This document shows, piece after piece, positions 36,516 to 45,348 of a stretch of 64,000 nucleotides of DNA; the first letter of the stretch is position 1; every line of letters begins with the position of its first letter. The notes beneath the pieces were generated by a model. That model was not told the DNA's origin. It did not search any database and worked only from the letters and a program-made list of their open reading frames with translations. Made by a program: the position numbers and the translations under genes. The stretch lies in the NCBI RefSeq assembly GCF_004138285.1, contig NZ_SCFN01000001.1:992001-1056000 (forward strand). The letters run 5' to 3'. Source of the stretch: Gottfriedia acidiceleris. Lineage in GTDB: Bacteria > Bacillota > Bacilli > Bacillales > Bacillaceae_G.

Positions 36516-37526
36516 ATGAATATTTTAGTACTTGGCGGAGCTGGTTATATAGGCTCGCATGCAGTATACATGCTGATTGAAAATGGCGTAAATGTAATAA
36601 TTGTTGATAATTTGCAGACAGGAAACATAGGAGCGATTCATTCACAAGCCATTTTTTATAATGGAGATATTCGAGATAAGGACTTTTTAAGGGCAGTATT
36701 CTCAAATGAAAAGATTGATGGTGTGTTACATTTTGCAGCAAATAGTCTAGTTGGTGAATCAATGGAAAAACCGTTGGAGTATTTTAGCAATAATGTATTT
36801 GGCACACATGTTCTATTAGAAGTGATGAATGAGTTTAATGTTAAATATATCGTATTTTCATCTTCAGCTGCTGTATATGGTGAACCTAAAATAGTACCTA
36901 TCTCAGAAGACTTCAGTACAGATCCAGCGAACACATATGGTGAAACAAAATTAATGATGGAAAAGATGATGAAATGGAGTAGTTTAGCATATGGTATAAA
37001 TTATGTTTCACTAAGATATTTTAATGTAGCTGGAGCAAAAAGTTCAGCCGAAATTGGAGAAGATCATTTTCCAGAGACTCATTTAATTCCATTGATTTTA
37101 CAAGTTGCTTTAAATCAAAGAAAAGAGATTACTATTTTTGGTGATGATTATAACACACCAGACGGGACGTGTATTAGAGACTATATTCATGTTGAAGATT
37201 TGGTGTATGCTCATTTATTAGCACTTAACTACCTTTTTAATGGTGGAAAAAGTGATATTTTTAACCTTGGAAATAATAAAGGGTATTCAGTATTACAAAT
37301 TGTTGAAGCAGTTCGTCGAATAACAAAGCACCCAATACCATATAAATTCAGTTCTAGAAGAGAAGGAGATCCAAGTATTTTAGTTGCTTCTTCAGAGAAA
37401 GCTAAAAAAGTTTTAGGATGGACAGTACAGCATGAAGACATTGATCTGATTATTAAAGATGCTTGGAAATGGCATAAAACTAACCCTAATGGATATAAGA
37501 ACAAATATACTACTCAATATATTTAA
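36516..37526 (+). CDS. galE: UDP-glucose 4-epimerase
   Basis: Interconverts UDP-glucose and UDP-galactose (often also the N-acetyl forms). The NAD-binding glycine motif is GGAGYIGSH; the catalytic Ser/Tyr/Lys set is visible in SSSAAVYGEP and NTYGETK; YFNVAGA and DGTCIRDYIHVEDL are GalE signatures. About 336 residues, the usual length. ATG 36516 is preferred to GTG 36507, which would overlap the previous gene. It is last in the glycosylation operon and likely supplies its donor sugar. Its terminator is the left hairpin of repeat copy 3. Confidence 0.95.
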   Translation: MNILVLGGAGYIGSHAVYMLIENGVNVIIVDNLQTGNIGAIHSQAIFYNGDIRDKDFLRAVFSNEKIDGVLHFAANSLVGESMEKPLEYFSNNVFGTHVLLEVMNEFNVKYIVFSSSAAVYGEPKIVPISEDFSTDPANTYGETKLMMEKMMKWSSLAYGINYVSLRYFNVAGAKSSAEIGEDHFPETHLIPLILQVALNQRKEITIFGDDYNTPDGTCIRDYIHVEDLVYAHLLALNYLFNGGKSDIFNLGNNKGYSVLQIVEAVRRITKHPIPYKFSSRREGDPSILVASSEKAKKVLGWTVQHEDIDLIIKDAWKWHKTNPNGYKNKYTTQYI

Positions 37527-37562
37527 ATATAAAATCATAATTTGTAGAATTTATCTACTATT

Positions 37563-37590
37563 GAAACCTTCACCTTAAGTAAAGGTTTCA
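37563..37590 (+). terminator. galE terminator hairpin, left flank of repeat copy 3
   Basis: GAAACCTT pairs with AAGGTTTC. The sequence recurs with four changes at 38076-38103 beyond the repeat. The T-tract here is interrupted by the start of the element. Confidence 0.75.
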
Positions 37591-38075
37591 GAGTGTAGAA
37601 ATATATTTTAGTCAATATTGAAAAATACAAACATTAAATGAATTACTATGAATAAGTAGTCTATTTATTATTGTTTTATCTGACATCTTAATGATAAACA
37701 AGTGATTTTGGTTGATATCTAAATGTTTTAACTAACTTGCAAAAATTAAAATATCTTCTTTTTTGACAATCAATATTTGTAAAGATTTGTAAGTCGTCAT
37801 CATAAGTTACAATTATTAAAGGGTAATTCATTCGTTCAATTGAATAGTCTATTGTTTTTTAAGATTATTATTTTTATAAAGAGTTTGATTGGAACGAAAG
37901 GGGGCTCGACTCCTATGGGAGAAGCGGGAAGGCTGAGACCCCGCAGGCGGCGCCGAGGAGGCTCAGGTCTCGCCCCATGGAAAGCGAGCACCCTGTAGTG
38001 GAAATCAATATGACACAACTTACTTATCAATGATGAATCCAACTAATTAAATGACAAATTCTGTATTTAACAGCA
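37591..38075. repeat. ~485-bp dispersed element, copy 3
   Basis: Homologous end to end with copies 1 and 2. The left end begins AGAGTGTAGAAATATA and reaches TAGTCAAT; the right end, read on the other strand, gives CATGCTGTTAAATAC and reaches TTGTCATT. The GC-rich core (37890-37995) differs from that of copy 2 by very few bases, notably GGGGGCTCG in place of GGGTGCTCG, which introduces one mismatch in the outer stem. Confidence 0.88.
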
Positions 38076-38103
38076 TGAAACCTTCACCCTTAGTGAAGGT
38101 TTT
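38076..38103 (+). repeat. second copy of the galE terminator hairpin, right flank of repeat copy 3
   Basis: AAACCTTCAC, CCTTA loop, GTGAAGGTTT, then a T-tract. It is a better terminator than the left copy. No gene ends immediately before it, so it looks like a duplicate produced with the repeat. Confidence 0.85.
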
Positions 38104-38195
38104 TTCGTAAATTTAATTCCCACATAAACCTATTAATGTTTTACGGTGATAGAAAAATGATATAATATCACTAGTCGATTTATGGAGGTACGAGT

Positions 38196-38843
38196 ATGAA
38201 TCAGCAGGAAATCATATTACAATTAGAAAATTATGTTCGAAATCTTCATCAAGGTGATAGTTCTGGACATGACTGGTATCATATTGACCGGGTTAGAAAC
38301 TTAGCTGTACATATTGCTCAAAAAGAAAATGCAAATCAATTCATCGTAGAATGTGCTGCATTAGTACACGATGTAATAGATGATAAATTACATGATGATC
38401 TTGAAGCTCAGAAAACTCAATTAGAATCAGTTTTAAATGAATTATTAAATAGTAATAAAGACGTAAACGCAATCATGTACATAATTGAAAATATCTCCTA
38501 TAAAGGAGGGAATGGGGTTATTCCAACCTCTTTAGAAGGTAAAATTGTACAAGATGCTGATCGCTTGGATGCAATTGGAGCAATTGGTGTTGCAAGAACG
38601 TTTGCATACGGAGGTAAAAAAGGTCGTAGTATGTTTAACCCAGAGTTTAAAATAAGAGAAAACATGACGATCGAAGAATATAGAAGTGATAAAAGTTCTT
38701 CGTTACATCACTTCTATGAAAAAATATTAAAACTAAAAGACTTAATGAATACAAATACAGCATTAGCATTGGCAGAAGAAAGACATCTATTTGTAGAAAA
38801 ATTCATCGATGAATTTATGAAAGAGTGGAATTTTAAAATATGA
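38196..38843 (+). CDS. HD-domain metal-dependent phosphohydrolase (YpgQ/YedJ-like)
   Basis: 215 residues. The HD motif set is visible: HDWYHIDRV (His/His), ALVHDVIDDK (HD pair), and later QDADRLDAIGAIGVARTF. This arrangement matches the YedJ/YpgQ group, with pyrophosphohydrolase activity on nucleotides reported for YpgQ as I recall. GGAGGT precedes the ATG and the stop overlaps the ABC-F gene (ATGA). Confidence 0.85.
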   Translation: MNQQEIILQLENYVRNLHQGDSSGHDWYHIDRVRNLAVHIAQKENANQFIVECAALVHDVIDDKLHDDLEAQKTQLESVLNELLNSNKDVNAIMYIIENISYKGGNGVIPTSLEGKIVQDADRLDAIGAIGVARTFAYGGKKGRSMFNPEFKIRENMTIEEYRSDKSSSLHHFYEKILKLKDLMNTNTALALAEERHLFVEKFIDEFMKEWNFKI

Positions 38844-40729
38844 AGATTTTAAGTGTAGAGAATTTAATTAAAACTTATGGGGAAAAAACTTTATTCGATA
38901 AAATTTCATTTACCGTAAGCGAAGGACAGAAAATTGGATTATTAGGTATAAATGGAACTGGTAAATCAAGTTTATTAAAAATTATTGCTGGTGTCGAGTC
39001 AGCTGATGATGGAAAAATTACGACTCCAAAGGATTATGTTATAAGTTATTTGCCTCAACATGAAGACTTTGATAAAAAGCAAACGATTCTTGAAGCAGTA
39101 TTTGAAAGTGATGATAAAGTAATGGTTTTAGTAAAATCATATGAAAAAACTTTACAAGCACTTGGAGAAGATCCATCTAATCAAGGATTACAAAATGAAT
39201 TACTTAAATTACAAGCTGAAATGGATTCATTAAATGGTTGGGATTTAGAAGCAAATGCAAAGACAATTTTATCGAAATTAGGTTTATCAAATTTAAATTT
39301 AGATGTTTCATTACTTTCAGGTGGTCAGAAGAAACGAGTAGCCTTAGCAAAAGCATTAATACATCCAAGTGATTTATTAATTTTAGATGAGCCTACGAAC
39401 CATTTGGACTATGAATGTATCGTATTTTTACAAGAATACATAAAAAGACTGCAAAACGCAGTATTATTTGTAACACATGATCGTTATTTTTTAGATGAAG
39501 TTACTACAGCATTATTGGAACTATCAAATAGTAATATCTATCGTTATGAAGGAAACTATCAGTATTATATTGAACAAAGAGCTGCTCGAGAAGAGCAAGA
39601 GGCAGCTACTAATGAAAAAAGAAACAATTTATTTAGAAGAGAATTAGCTTGGATGCGTAGAGGGGCAAAAGCTAGAACGACTAAGCAAAAAGCTCGTATT
39701 CAACGATTTGATGACCTTTCGGGTAAACTCAACAATCAAGAAAAAGCGGAATTAGAGATGAACTTTCAACAAACTCGTTTAGGTAAAAAAGTTGTTGAGT
39801 TTATAAATGTTAATAAGTCTTATAGCGAGAAAAAGATATTAGATAATTTTAATTTACTTTTACTACAAACTGATCGAATTGGCATAATTGGTGAAAACGG
39901 TGCGGGTAAGACAACTTTATTGAAAATGCTTGTTGGAGAAGAACAAGTTGATTCTGGTGAAATTGAAATTGGACAAACAGTTAAAGTAGCATACTATACT
40001 CAAATACAAGAAAATGTGAATCCAACTATGAGAATGATTGATTATATTAAGGAAGAAGCAGAAGTCATTCATACACCAGATGGAAAAACAATTTCAGCTT
40101 CACAAATGCTTGAAACATTCTTATTTCCTACTCAATCGCACGGGGTACACTTGGGAAAACTTTCAGGTGGCGAGAAAAGAAGATTATATTTATTAAGACT
40201 CTTAATGACTGCTCCAAATTTATTATTACTTGATGAGCCGACAAACGATTTAGATATTGATACTTTAACGGTTTTAGAAGACTATATTGAGAATTTTAGT
40301 GGAGTAGTAGTTACTGTATCACATGATCGCTATTTCTTAGATAAAGTTACAAATAAATTATTAATTTTCGAAGGCGAAGGAAAAGTTTCATCTACATTAG
40401 AAAGCTATACGGATTATTTAGAACGACAATCTATCGAAAAACGTGAAGTCGAAGTTGTAAAAGAGATAATTGAAAAACCAGTTTATCAAAAAGAACAAAA
40501 GAAAAAGCGTTTAACTTATCAGGAACAAAAAGAATGGGATCATATTGAATCAGATATCGAAAAACTGGAGAATGAGATTGAGCAACTAAATGAAAAATTA
40601 CAAGGTGTAGGCTCTAATTTTGATGAAGCTTATAAACTTTCTAAAGAAATTGAGGAGAAAGAAGCTCAATTAGAACAGAAAATGGAGCGTTGGTCAGTTT
40701 TAAGTGATTTAGTTGAAAGTTTAAAGTAG
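38840..40729 (+). CDS. yfmR: ABC-F family ATPase (YfmR/Uup-like translation factor)
   Basis: 629 residues, two nucleotide-binding domains and no membrane segment. Walker A motifs are GINGTGKSS and GENGAGKTT; signatures LSGGQKKR and LSGGEKRR; both Walker B motifs have DEPTNHLD/DEPTNDLD. The inter-domain linker is charged (RRELAWMRRGAKARTTKQKAR), and a C-terminal coiled coil occupies residues ~560-625. ABC-F proteins of this type bind the ribosomal E site and relieve stalled translation; the length and coiled coil match Bacillus YfmR. Coupled to the HD gene upstream. Confidence 0.9.
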   Translation: MKILSVENLIKTYGEKTLFDKISFTVSEGQKIGLLGINGTGKSSLLKIIAGVESADDGKITTPKDYVISYLPQHEDFDKKQTILEAVFESDDKVMVLVKSYEKTLQALGEDPSNQGLQNELLKLQAEMDSLNGWDLEANAKTILSKLGLSNLNLDVSLLSGGQKKRVALAKALIHPSDLLILDEPTNHLDYECIVFLQEYIKRLQNAVLFVTHDRYFLDEVTTALLELSNSNIYRYEGNYQYYIEQRAAREEQEAATNEKRNNLFRRELAWMRRGAKARTTKQKARIQRFDDLSGKLNNQEKAELEMNFQQTRLGKKVVEFINVNKSYSEKKILDNFNLLLLQTDRIGIIGENGAGKTTLLKMLVGEEQVDSGEIEIGQTVKVAYYTQIQENVNPTMRMIDYIKEEAEVIHTPDGKTISASQMLETFLFPTQSHGVHLGKLSGGEKRRLYLLRLLMTAPNLLLLDEPTNDLDIDTLTVLEDYIENFSGVVVTVSHDRYFLDKVTNKLLIFEGEGKVSSTLESYTDYLERQSIEKREVEVVKEIIEKPVYQKEQKKKRLTYQEQKEWDHIESDIEKLENEIEQLNEKLQGVGSNFDEAYKLSKEIEEKEAQLEQKMERWSVLSDLVESLK

Positions 40730-40893
40730 ATTATTAATTTTGAGTTTTGGATTATGATGTCATTTTACTAATCAAGTTTTTTTAACTCATAATGAATTTT
40801 TTAAAATAAAAGTTTGCTTAAAATACTATTTTCCTTTTTTTACGAACTTACAATAATTTTGTATTGTAGAAAAAAATAAAGGAGATGGTAATA

Positions 40894-41283
40894 ATGATAA
40901 ACAATGTTGTATTAGTAGGAAGATTAACGAAAGAGCCCATTTTACAAACTACACCGAATGGAAGGAAAACAACTTTTATTAATATTGCTACGAATGTTTA
41001 TTCAGATTATCTGAAAAAAACTAGAACGAATTATGTTTCAGTAAAATTATGGGGCCCTATTGCTGAATATGCTACTAAAAAAGCAAAAAAAGGGATGGAA
41101 GTATCTATTGAAGGTGTTATAAAAACTTCAAGTTATGTAAAGGAATCTGAAAAACCTATTTATGTGACGGAAATAATAGTTGAGAAATTTCACCTTTTTA
41201 CTCGTCGATCTGAAGAGTTAACTCACAACGCAGTCGAATCTAGTACAAATGACTTTGAAGAATTTGTTAAGGCGTTACAATAG
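40894..41283 (+). CDS. single-stranded DNA-binding protein, short form (SsbB-like)
   Basis: 129 residues with one OB fold: INNVVLVGRLTKEPILQ at the start, then YVSVKLWGPIAEYATKKAKKG and a C-terminal part that ends EEFVKALQ without the acidic DDIPF-type tail needed for partner binding. This suggests the secondary SSB (SsbB type, used in transformation in B. subtilis) rather than the essential SsbA, by inference. AAAGGAGATGG places the start at ATG 40894. Confidence 0.82.
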   Translation: MINNVVLVGRLTKEPILQTTPNGRKTTFINIATNVYSDYLKKTRTNYVSVKLWGPIAEYATKKAKKGMEVSIEGVIKTSSYVKESEKPIYVTEIIVEKFHLFTRRSEELTHNAVESSTNDFEEFVKALQ

Positions 41284-41338
41284 TGAGTTTTTCCTCTTTT
41301 TGATAGAATGGACTAAATAACCAGAAGAGGAGATTAAG

Positions 41339-42493
41339 ATGAAAATTAAGTCAATCGAACCAACACCGAGTCCTAATACAATGAAAGTGTTATTAGATGA
41401 GGAATTGCCATCAGGTAGTAGAAATCATTATTCTATTGATAATATTGACAAGGCACCAAAAATAATTCAAGAAATATTAGGAATAGAAGGAATCAAAAGT
41501 GTCTATCATGTAGCTGATTTCATTGCCATTGATCGTAAGTCAAATGCAAATTGGCAAACCATTTTGCTTCAAGTCAGAAATGTATTTGGTGAAGAAGTAA
41601 ATGATGAAGCTACAAATGAAACGATAATTGATAATCATTTTGGCGAGGTACAAGTATTTGTTCAAATGTATCATAATATACCAATGCAGTTGAAATTAAT
41701 TGTAAATGGTGAAGAACAAAGAGCAGCTTTACCTCCATTCTATAAAGAAGCAATTATGAAACTAACAACCTCTGCATCAAATGTTGTATTTGAAAGACAG
41801 TGGATTGATTATGGAATTCGTTATGGTGAATTAGCAACAATTGAGAAAGAAATTATTGATGAATTAACGGCTACTCACACTGAAAACGATATAAAGAATA
41901 TCGTGAACGAAGTGATGACGAATGATGCATCTAATGCTGAGAAAAAAGAAGTTCCTAAATTTGAACCATTTACTGCAGATATTTTTGAAGAAAAAGATTG
42001 GAAAAAAAGGTATGCGAGATTTGTAAAAATAGATCCTACAATTGAAGATTTACCTTTACTTGAGATCGCATTAAAAGATGAACATGTTTCAATAAGAAGA
42101 TTAGCTACAGCTTATTTAGGTATGTTAAAATCAGAATTAGTGTTACCTTATTTATATGAGGCTTTAAAGGATAAGGCAGTCGGTGTAAGACGAATTGCTG
42201 GAGATTGTCTATCAGACTTAGGATTTGAAGAAGCCATGCCAGCTATGATTGAAGCATTAAAAGATCCTAGCAAATTAGTTAGATGGCGTGCAGCAATGTT
42301 TCTTTTTGAACTAGGTGATGAAAGTGCAATTCCGGCATTAAAAGCTGCATTAGAAGACCCAGAATTCGAAGTGAAATTACAAGTTCAGCTTGCTTTGCAT
42401 CGAATTGAGAATGGTGAGGAAGCACTTGGTTCAGTTTGGAAACAAATGACTGAGCGTAATAAATTAGAAAATGATAAAGGAGAAACAAACTAA
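41339..42493 (+). CDS. cvfC: CvfC-like protein with Nfu N-domain and HEAT repeats (YpgR-like)
   Basis: 384 residues. The N-terminal ~85 residues resemble the NifU/Nfu N-domain (EPTPSPNTMKVLLD, GIKSVYHVADFIAI). Residues ~215-370 contain HEAT-like repeats with LxxALKDxxxxVRRxA-type periodicity (KDKAVGVRRIAGDCL, KDPSKLVRWRAAMFL). This matches the conserved virulence factor C family of Firmicutes. Its stop overlaps the start of the bacilliredoxin gene by one base, so a role in thiol or iron-sulfur homeostasis is a plausible inference. Confidence 0.85.
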   Translation: MKIKSIEPTPSPNTMKVLLDEELPSGSRNHYSIDNIDKAPKIIQEILGIEGIKSVYHVADFIAIDRKSNANWQTILLQVRNVFGEEVNDEATNETIIDNHFGEVQVFVQMYHNIPMQLKLIVNGEEQRAALPPFYKEAIMKLTTSASNVVFERQWIDYGIRYGELATIEKEIIDELTATHTENDIKNIVNEVMTNDASNAEKKEVPKFEPFTADIFEEKDWKKRYARFVKIDPTIEDLPLLEIALKDEHVSIRRLATAYLGMLKSELVLPYLYEALKDKAVGVRRIAGDCLSDLGFEEAMPAMIEALKDPSKLVRWRAAMFLFELGDESAIPALKAALEDPEFEVKLQVQLALHRIENGEEALGSVWKQMTERNKLENDKGETN

Positions 42494-42921
42494 TGAATGC
42501 ATATGATGAGTACATGAAAGGGATCGTAAAGCCAATGAGAGAGGAATTAACTTCAAATGGTTTTACAGAATTAACTACTGGGGAACAAGTCGAGTCATTT
42601 ATGAATGAATTAAATGATACTGCTTTTTTTGTAATCAATTCAGTTTGTGGTTGTGCTGCTGGACTTGCTAGACCTTCTGCAGTTCAAGCTGTTAATGAAT
42701 CAGAGAAAAAACCTGCAAATGTTATGACAGTATTTGCTGGACAAGATAAGGAAGCTACTGCAACTTTAAGAGAATATTTAGCTGACTTCCCACCATCTTC
42801 ACCTTCAATGGCAGTATTTAAAGGTAAAGAGGTAGTTGGATTTATTCCTCGTGAACAAATCGAAGGTTCAACTCCTGAAGATATTAAAGCAAGAATTCAA
42901 TCGATATTCGCACAAATGTAA
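42493..42921 (+). CDS. brxA: bacilliredoxin (BrxA/BrxB, DUF1094)
   Basis: 142 residues, thioredoxin-like fold with the diagnostic CGC motif in NSVCGCAAGLARPS. Bacilliredoxins remove bacillithiol from oxidised protein thiols. Coupled to the cvfC-like gene, as for ypgR-yphP in B. subtilis. The presence of the protein implies a bacillithiol-producing host. Confidence 0.92.
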   Translation: MNAYDEYMKGIVKPMREELTSNGFTELTTGEQVESFMNELNDTAFFVINSVCGCAAGLARPSAVQAVNESEKKPANVMTVFAGQDKEATATLREYLADFPPSSPSMAVFKGKEVVGFIPREQIEGSTPEDIKARIQSIFAQM

Positions 42922-42946
42922 AAAGAGGATTTTTCCTCTTTTTTTC
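42920..42946 (+). terminator. terminator of the cvfC-brxA operon
   Basis: AAAAGAGGA, TTTT, TCCTCTTTT with extra T residues. Confidence 0.88.
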
Positions 42947-42962
42947 TTAATTAAGGAGACAT

Positions 42963-43772
42963 ATGATAATTACAACTTGTTTAAGACCAGATGTTTATTT
43001 AGAAAAGGAAGCTGAAATAATTGCTTCAGACTTAAATGGACAATTAATTCTCCGAAAAGAATTTAGCATTGAAGAAATCTACGATAAATTTAAAAAACCT
43101 ATACTTGTTTTAGGCAAAAATAGATTAGAATGGTTTGAGGATGATCAAGCAATTCCATATTTTTTTCACCCGAACTCCTCAGTTTTTAGAATTAGAAGAT
43201 TGATGAAGGGTGAACATGATCCATTTTGTGACGCTTGTTTATTAACAAAAGGTGATTCTCTACTTGATTGTACACTTGGAATGGCTTCAGATAGTATTGT
43301 TGCAAGTTACGTTGTAGGTGAAGAAGGTAAAGTTTTAGGATTAGAGAAAAACCAAATTATTGCTTACCTAACTAAGAAGGGTTTAAAAACAAATAAACAG
43401 AACATTAAAGATTGGTCGAGTATCATTAACAAAATTGAAGTGAAAAATATAGATTATAAAACTTATTTGAAGACACTTCCAGATCAATCTTTTGATATCG
43501 TTTATTTTGATCCGATGTTTGAAAAAAATATCGAAGCCTCTTCGGGTATTGCAGCATTGAAAAATTTAGCATCATATGATGACCTAACATATGAAGTAAT
43601 CAACGAAGCTAAGCGTGTTGCCAAGAAAAGAGTAGTGTTGAAAGATCATTTTAGAAGTGAAAGATTTAAAAAATATGGATTTAATCAATTAATTCGAAAA
43701 TCATCAGAATTTCATTTTGGTTATATTGAAATTCATGAAGAAGATCATTATGAATTAACAATACATAATTAG
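42963..43772 (+). CDS. class I SAM-dependent methyltransferase (YpiP, RsmJ/DUF548-like)
   Basis: 269 residues. The SAM-binding motif I reads LDCTLGMASDSIVAS and motif IV is YFDPMF, the signature shared with RsmJ (16S rRNA guanine methyltransferase) and N-methyltransferases. The N-terminal domain has a CDAC cysteine pair just before motif I. The target is not known for this Bacillus form. It lies nine bases before thyA, so the two are probably co-transcribed. Confidence 0.82.
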   Translation: MIITTCLRPDVYLEKEAEIIASDLNGQLILRKEFSIEEIYDKFKKPILVLGKNRLEWFEDDQAIPYFFHPNSSVFRIRRLMKGEHDPFCDACLLTKGDSLLDCTLGMASDSIVASYVVGEEGKVLGLEKNQIIAYLTKKGLKTNKQNIKDWSSIINKIEVKNIDYKTYLKTLPDQSFDIVYFDPMFEKNIEASSGIAALKNLASYDDLTYEVINEAKRVAKKRVVLKDHFRSERFKKYGFNQLIRKSSEFHFGYIEIHEEDHYELTIHN

Positions 43773-43781
43773 GAGGTCAAT

Positions 43782-44869
43782 ATGAAGCAATACTTAGATT
43801 TATGTAAACACGTATTAGACAATGGCATGACAAAAACAGACCGCACTGGAACAGGAACAATTAGTACTTTCGGTTATCAAATGCGATTTAATCTTCAAGA
43901 TGGCTTTCCTTTAGTAACAACAAAGAAAGTTCATTTAAAATCAATTATTCATGAATTATTATGGTTTTTAAAAGGCGACACTAATATTCAATATTTAAAA
44001 GAAAATGGTGTTCGTATTTGGAATGAGTGGGCAGATGAAAATGGTAATTTAGGTCCAGTTTATGGCGAACAATGGAGATCATGGAAAGCAGCTGATGGCT
44101 CTACTATTGATCAAATTACTGATGTAATTAACCAAATAAAAACAAACCCAGATTCTAGAAGATTGATTGTTTCTGCTTGGAATGTTGGAGAACTTGATAA
44201 GATGGCATTAGCACCTTGTCATTGTTTTTTCCAATTTTATGTGAATGATGGAAAACTTTCTTGTCAGCTTTATCAGCGTTAATTCTGAGCGCCTTTACAG
44301 AGTAATCTGTATCGAAAACCTTGCTAAACGGGGAAACTCTTAAATTAAGACAATCCCGTGCTAAATTTATTCTTTGTAAAATTTCATAATTACAAATACA
44401 AAGAATAATAAATGCCTAACGACTATCCAAATATGGAGTAGGGTGCAAGTGATTGGCACCCGAAATGCAAGGGACCTTATAAGAGGTCGTGATATAGTCT
44501 CATCTGCATGGTGACATGCAGCAGTTCTTTTTAAGGACGGGCCAAGTGTAACGAACTTGGTTGAAGATTTTGTCAGCTGACATTTTCCTAGGAGTTCCAT
44601 TTAATATCGCATCTTATGCACTATTAACAATGATGATTGCTCAAGTATGTGATTTAGAATTAGGTGATTTTGTACATACATTTGGTGATGCACATATCTA
44701 TACAAATCATCTTGAACAAATAAATTTACAACTAACTAGAGAGCCACATAAATTACCAAAAATGAAGCTAAATGCTGAAATTAAAAACATTTTTGAATTT
44801 AAATATGAGGATTTTACATTAGAAGATTATGAATGCCATCCTGCAATCAAAGGGGTAGTAAGTGTATGA
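43782..44869 (+). CDS. thyA: thymidylate synthase, interrupted by a group I intron
   Basis: Makes dTMP from dUMP with methylene-tetrahydrofolate. Exon 1 is 43782-44279 (166 codons) and exon 2 is 44573-44869 (98 codons plus stop). Joined they give 264 residues, the E. coli length. The catalytic Cys146 lies in [10 protein letters not shown]; exon 1 ends with LSCQLYQR, the last residue being the phosphate-binding Arg166, and exon 2 begins [11 protein letters not shown]. Without splicing, translation stops at the TAA (44280-44282) formed by the first intron bases. GGAGGT precedes the ATG. The stop overlaps the dfrA start (ATGA), so thyA and dfrA are coupled and dfrA depends on passage through the intron. 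Confidence 0.97.
44280..44572 (+). ncRNA. self-splicing group I intron (td-like, subgroup IA2), no ORF
   Basis: 293 nt. The core helices can be traced: P1 exon GCGT with guide GCGC (U44279-G44289 wobble at the splice site); P10 guide CTGA 44285-44288 with exon 2 TCAG; P2 ACAGA/TCTGT with GTAA tetraloop; P3 CCTTGC 44319-44324 with GCAAGG 44467-44472; P4 ACGGG/CCCGT; P6a 12-bp perfect stem 44367-44378/44397-44408; P7 GACTAT 44421-44426 with ATAGTC 44494-44499; P7.2 GGGTGC/GCACCC; P8 GACCT/AGGTC; P9 CTGCATG/CATGCAG with GTGA loop; P9.2 CCAAGT/ACTTGG. The terminal G is 44572. Conserved strings AAACGGGGAAAC, CAATCCCGTGCTAAAT and GTGATATAGTCT match my memory of the T4 td intron. No homing endonuclease is encoded. 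Confidence 0.96.
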
Positions 44870-45348
44870 TTGCTGCATTAGTTGCGATGTCAGAAAACAA
44901 TGTGATCGGCTTAAATAATAAGATGCCTTGGCATCTTCCACAAGAGCTTGCTTATTTTAAGAAAGTAACTACTGGGTATACAATTATTATGGGAAGAAAA
45001 ACCTTTGATTCGATTGGTAGACCACTTCCAAACCGTGAAAATATCGTTGTGACAAGACAAAAGGATTTTCATGCAGAAGGCGTTACAGTCATTAATGATG
45101 TTATAAGTTATGTTGAAGAAAATAAAAATAAAGATTTATTTATTATTGGTGGGGCGGAAATTTTTAATTTAACATTCCCATATTTAGATACTCTTTATAT
45201 TACTGAAATTGAACATAACTTTGAAGGCGACACTTTCTTCCCAAATTTTTCAAAGGAAGAATGGAATGTTAAATCTGTATCTGATGTACAAGTCGATGAA
45301 AAATCAAAAATTAAATTTAGATATTTTGTTTATGAAAAAAATTGTTGA
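44866..45348 (+). CDS. dfrA: dihydrofolate reductase
   Basis: 160 residues. Motifs in order: [28 protein letters not shown] (substrate/cofactor loop, Trp and Leu of the active site), ITMGRKTF-type [16 protein letters not shown] (NADPH), and IIGGAEIF. It regenerates tetrahydrofolate consumed by thymidylate synthase, whose gene overlaps its start by four bases. The start ATG 44866 is taken from this overlap and the family N-terminus. No obvious terminator follows before the azoR promoter. Confidence 0.96.
   Translation: MIAALVAMSENNVIGLNNKMPWHLPQELAYFKKVTTGYTIIMGRKTFDSIGRPLPNRENIVVTRQKDFHAEGVTVINDVISYVEENKNKDLFIIGGAEIFNLTFPYLDTLYITEIEHNFEGDTFFPNFSKEEWNVKSVSDVQVDEKSKIKFRYFVYEKNC

Noticed and set aside
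42279-42638. 119-codon leftward frame across the cvfC/brxA junction
   Set aside because: It is a shadow of two well-supported rightward genes.
43782-44282. thyA as a simple truncated pseudogene
   Set aside because: The missing C-terminal part is complete in exon 2 and the intervening 293 bases form a full group I intron core.
44367-44600. Leftward open frame across the thyA intron
   Set aside because: It is antisense to the intron and exon 2, has no ribosome site, and its codons are fully explained by the folded intron core.
44833-44866. Earlier start for dfrA at 44833
   Set aside because: It would add residues not found in dihydrofolate reductases; the ATGA overlap at 44866 gives the normal N-terminus.
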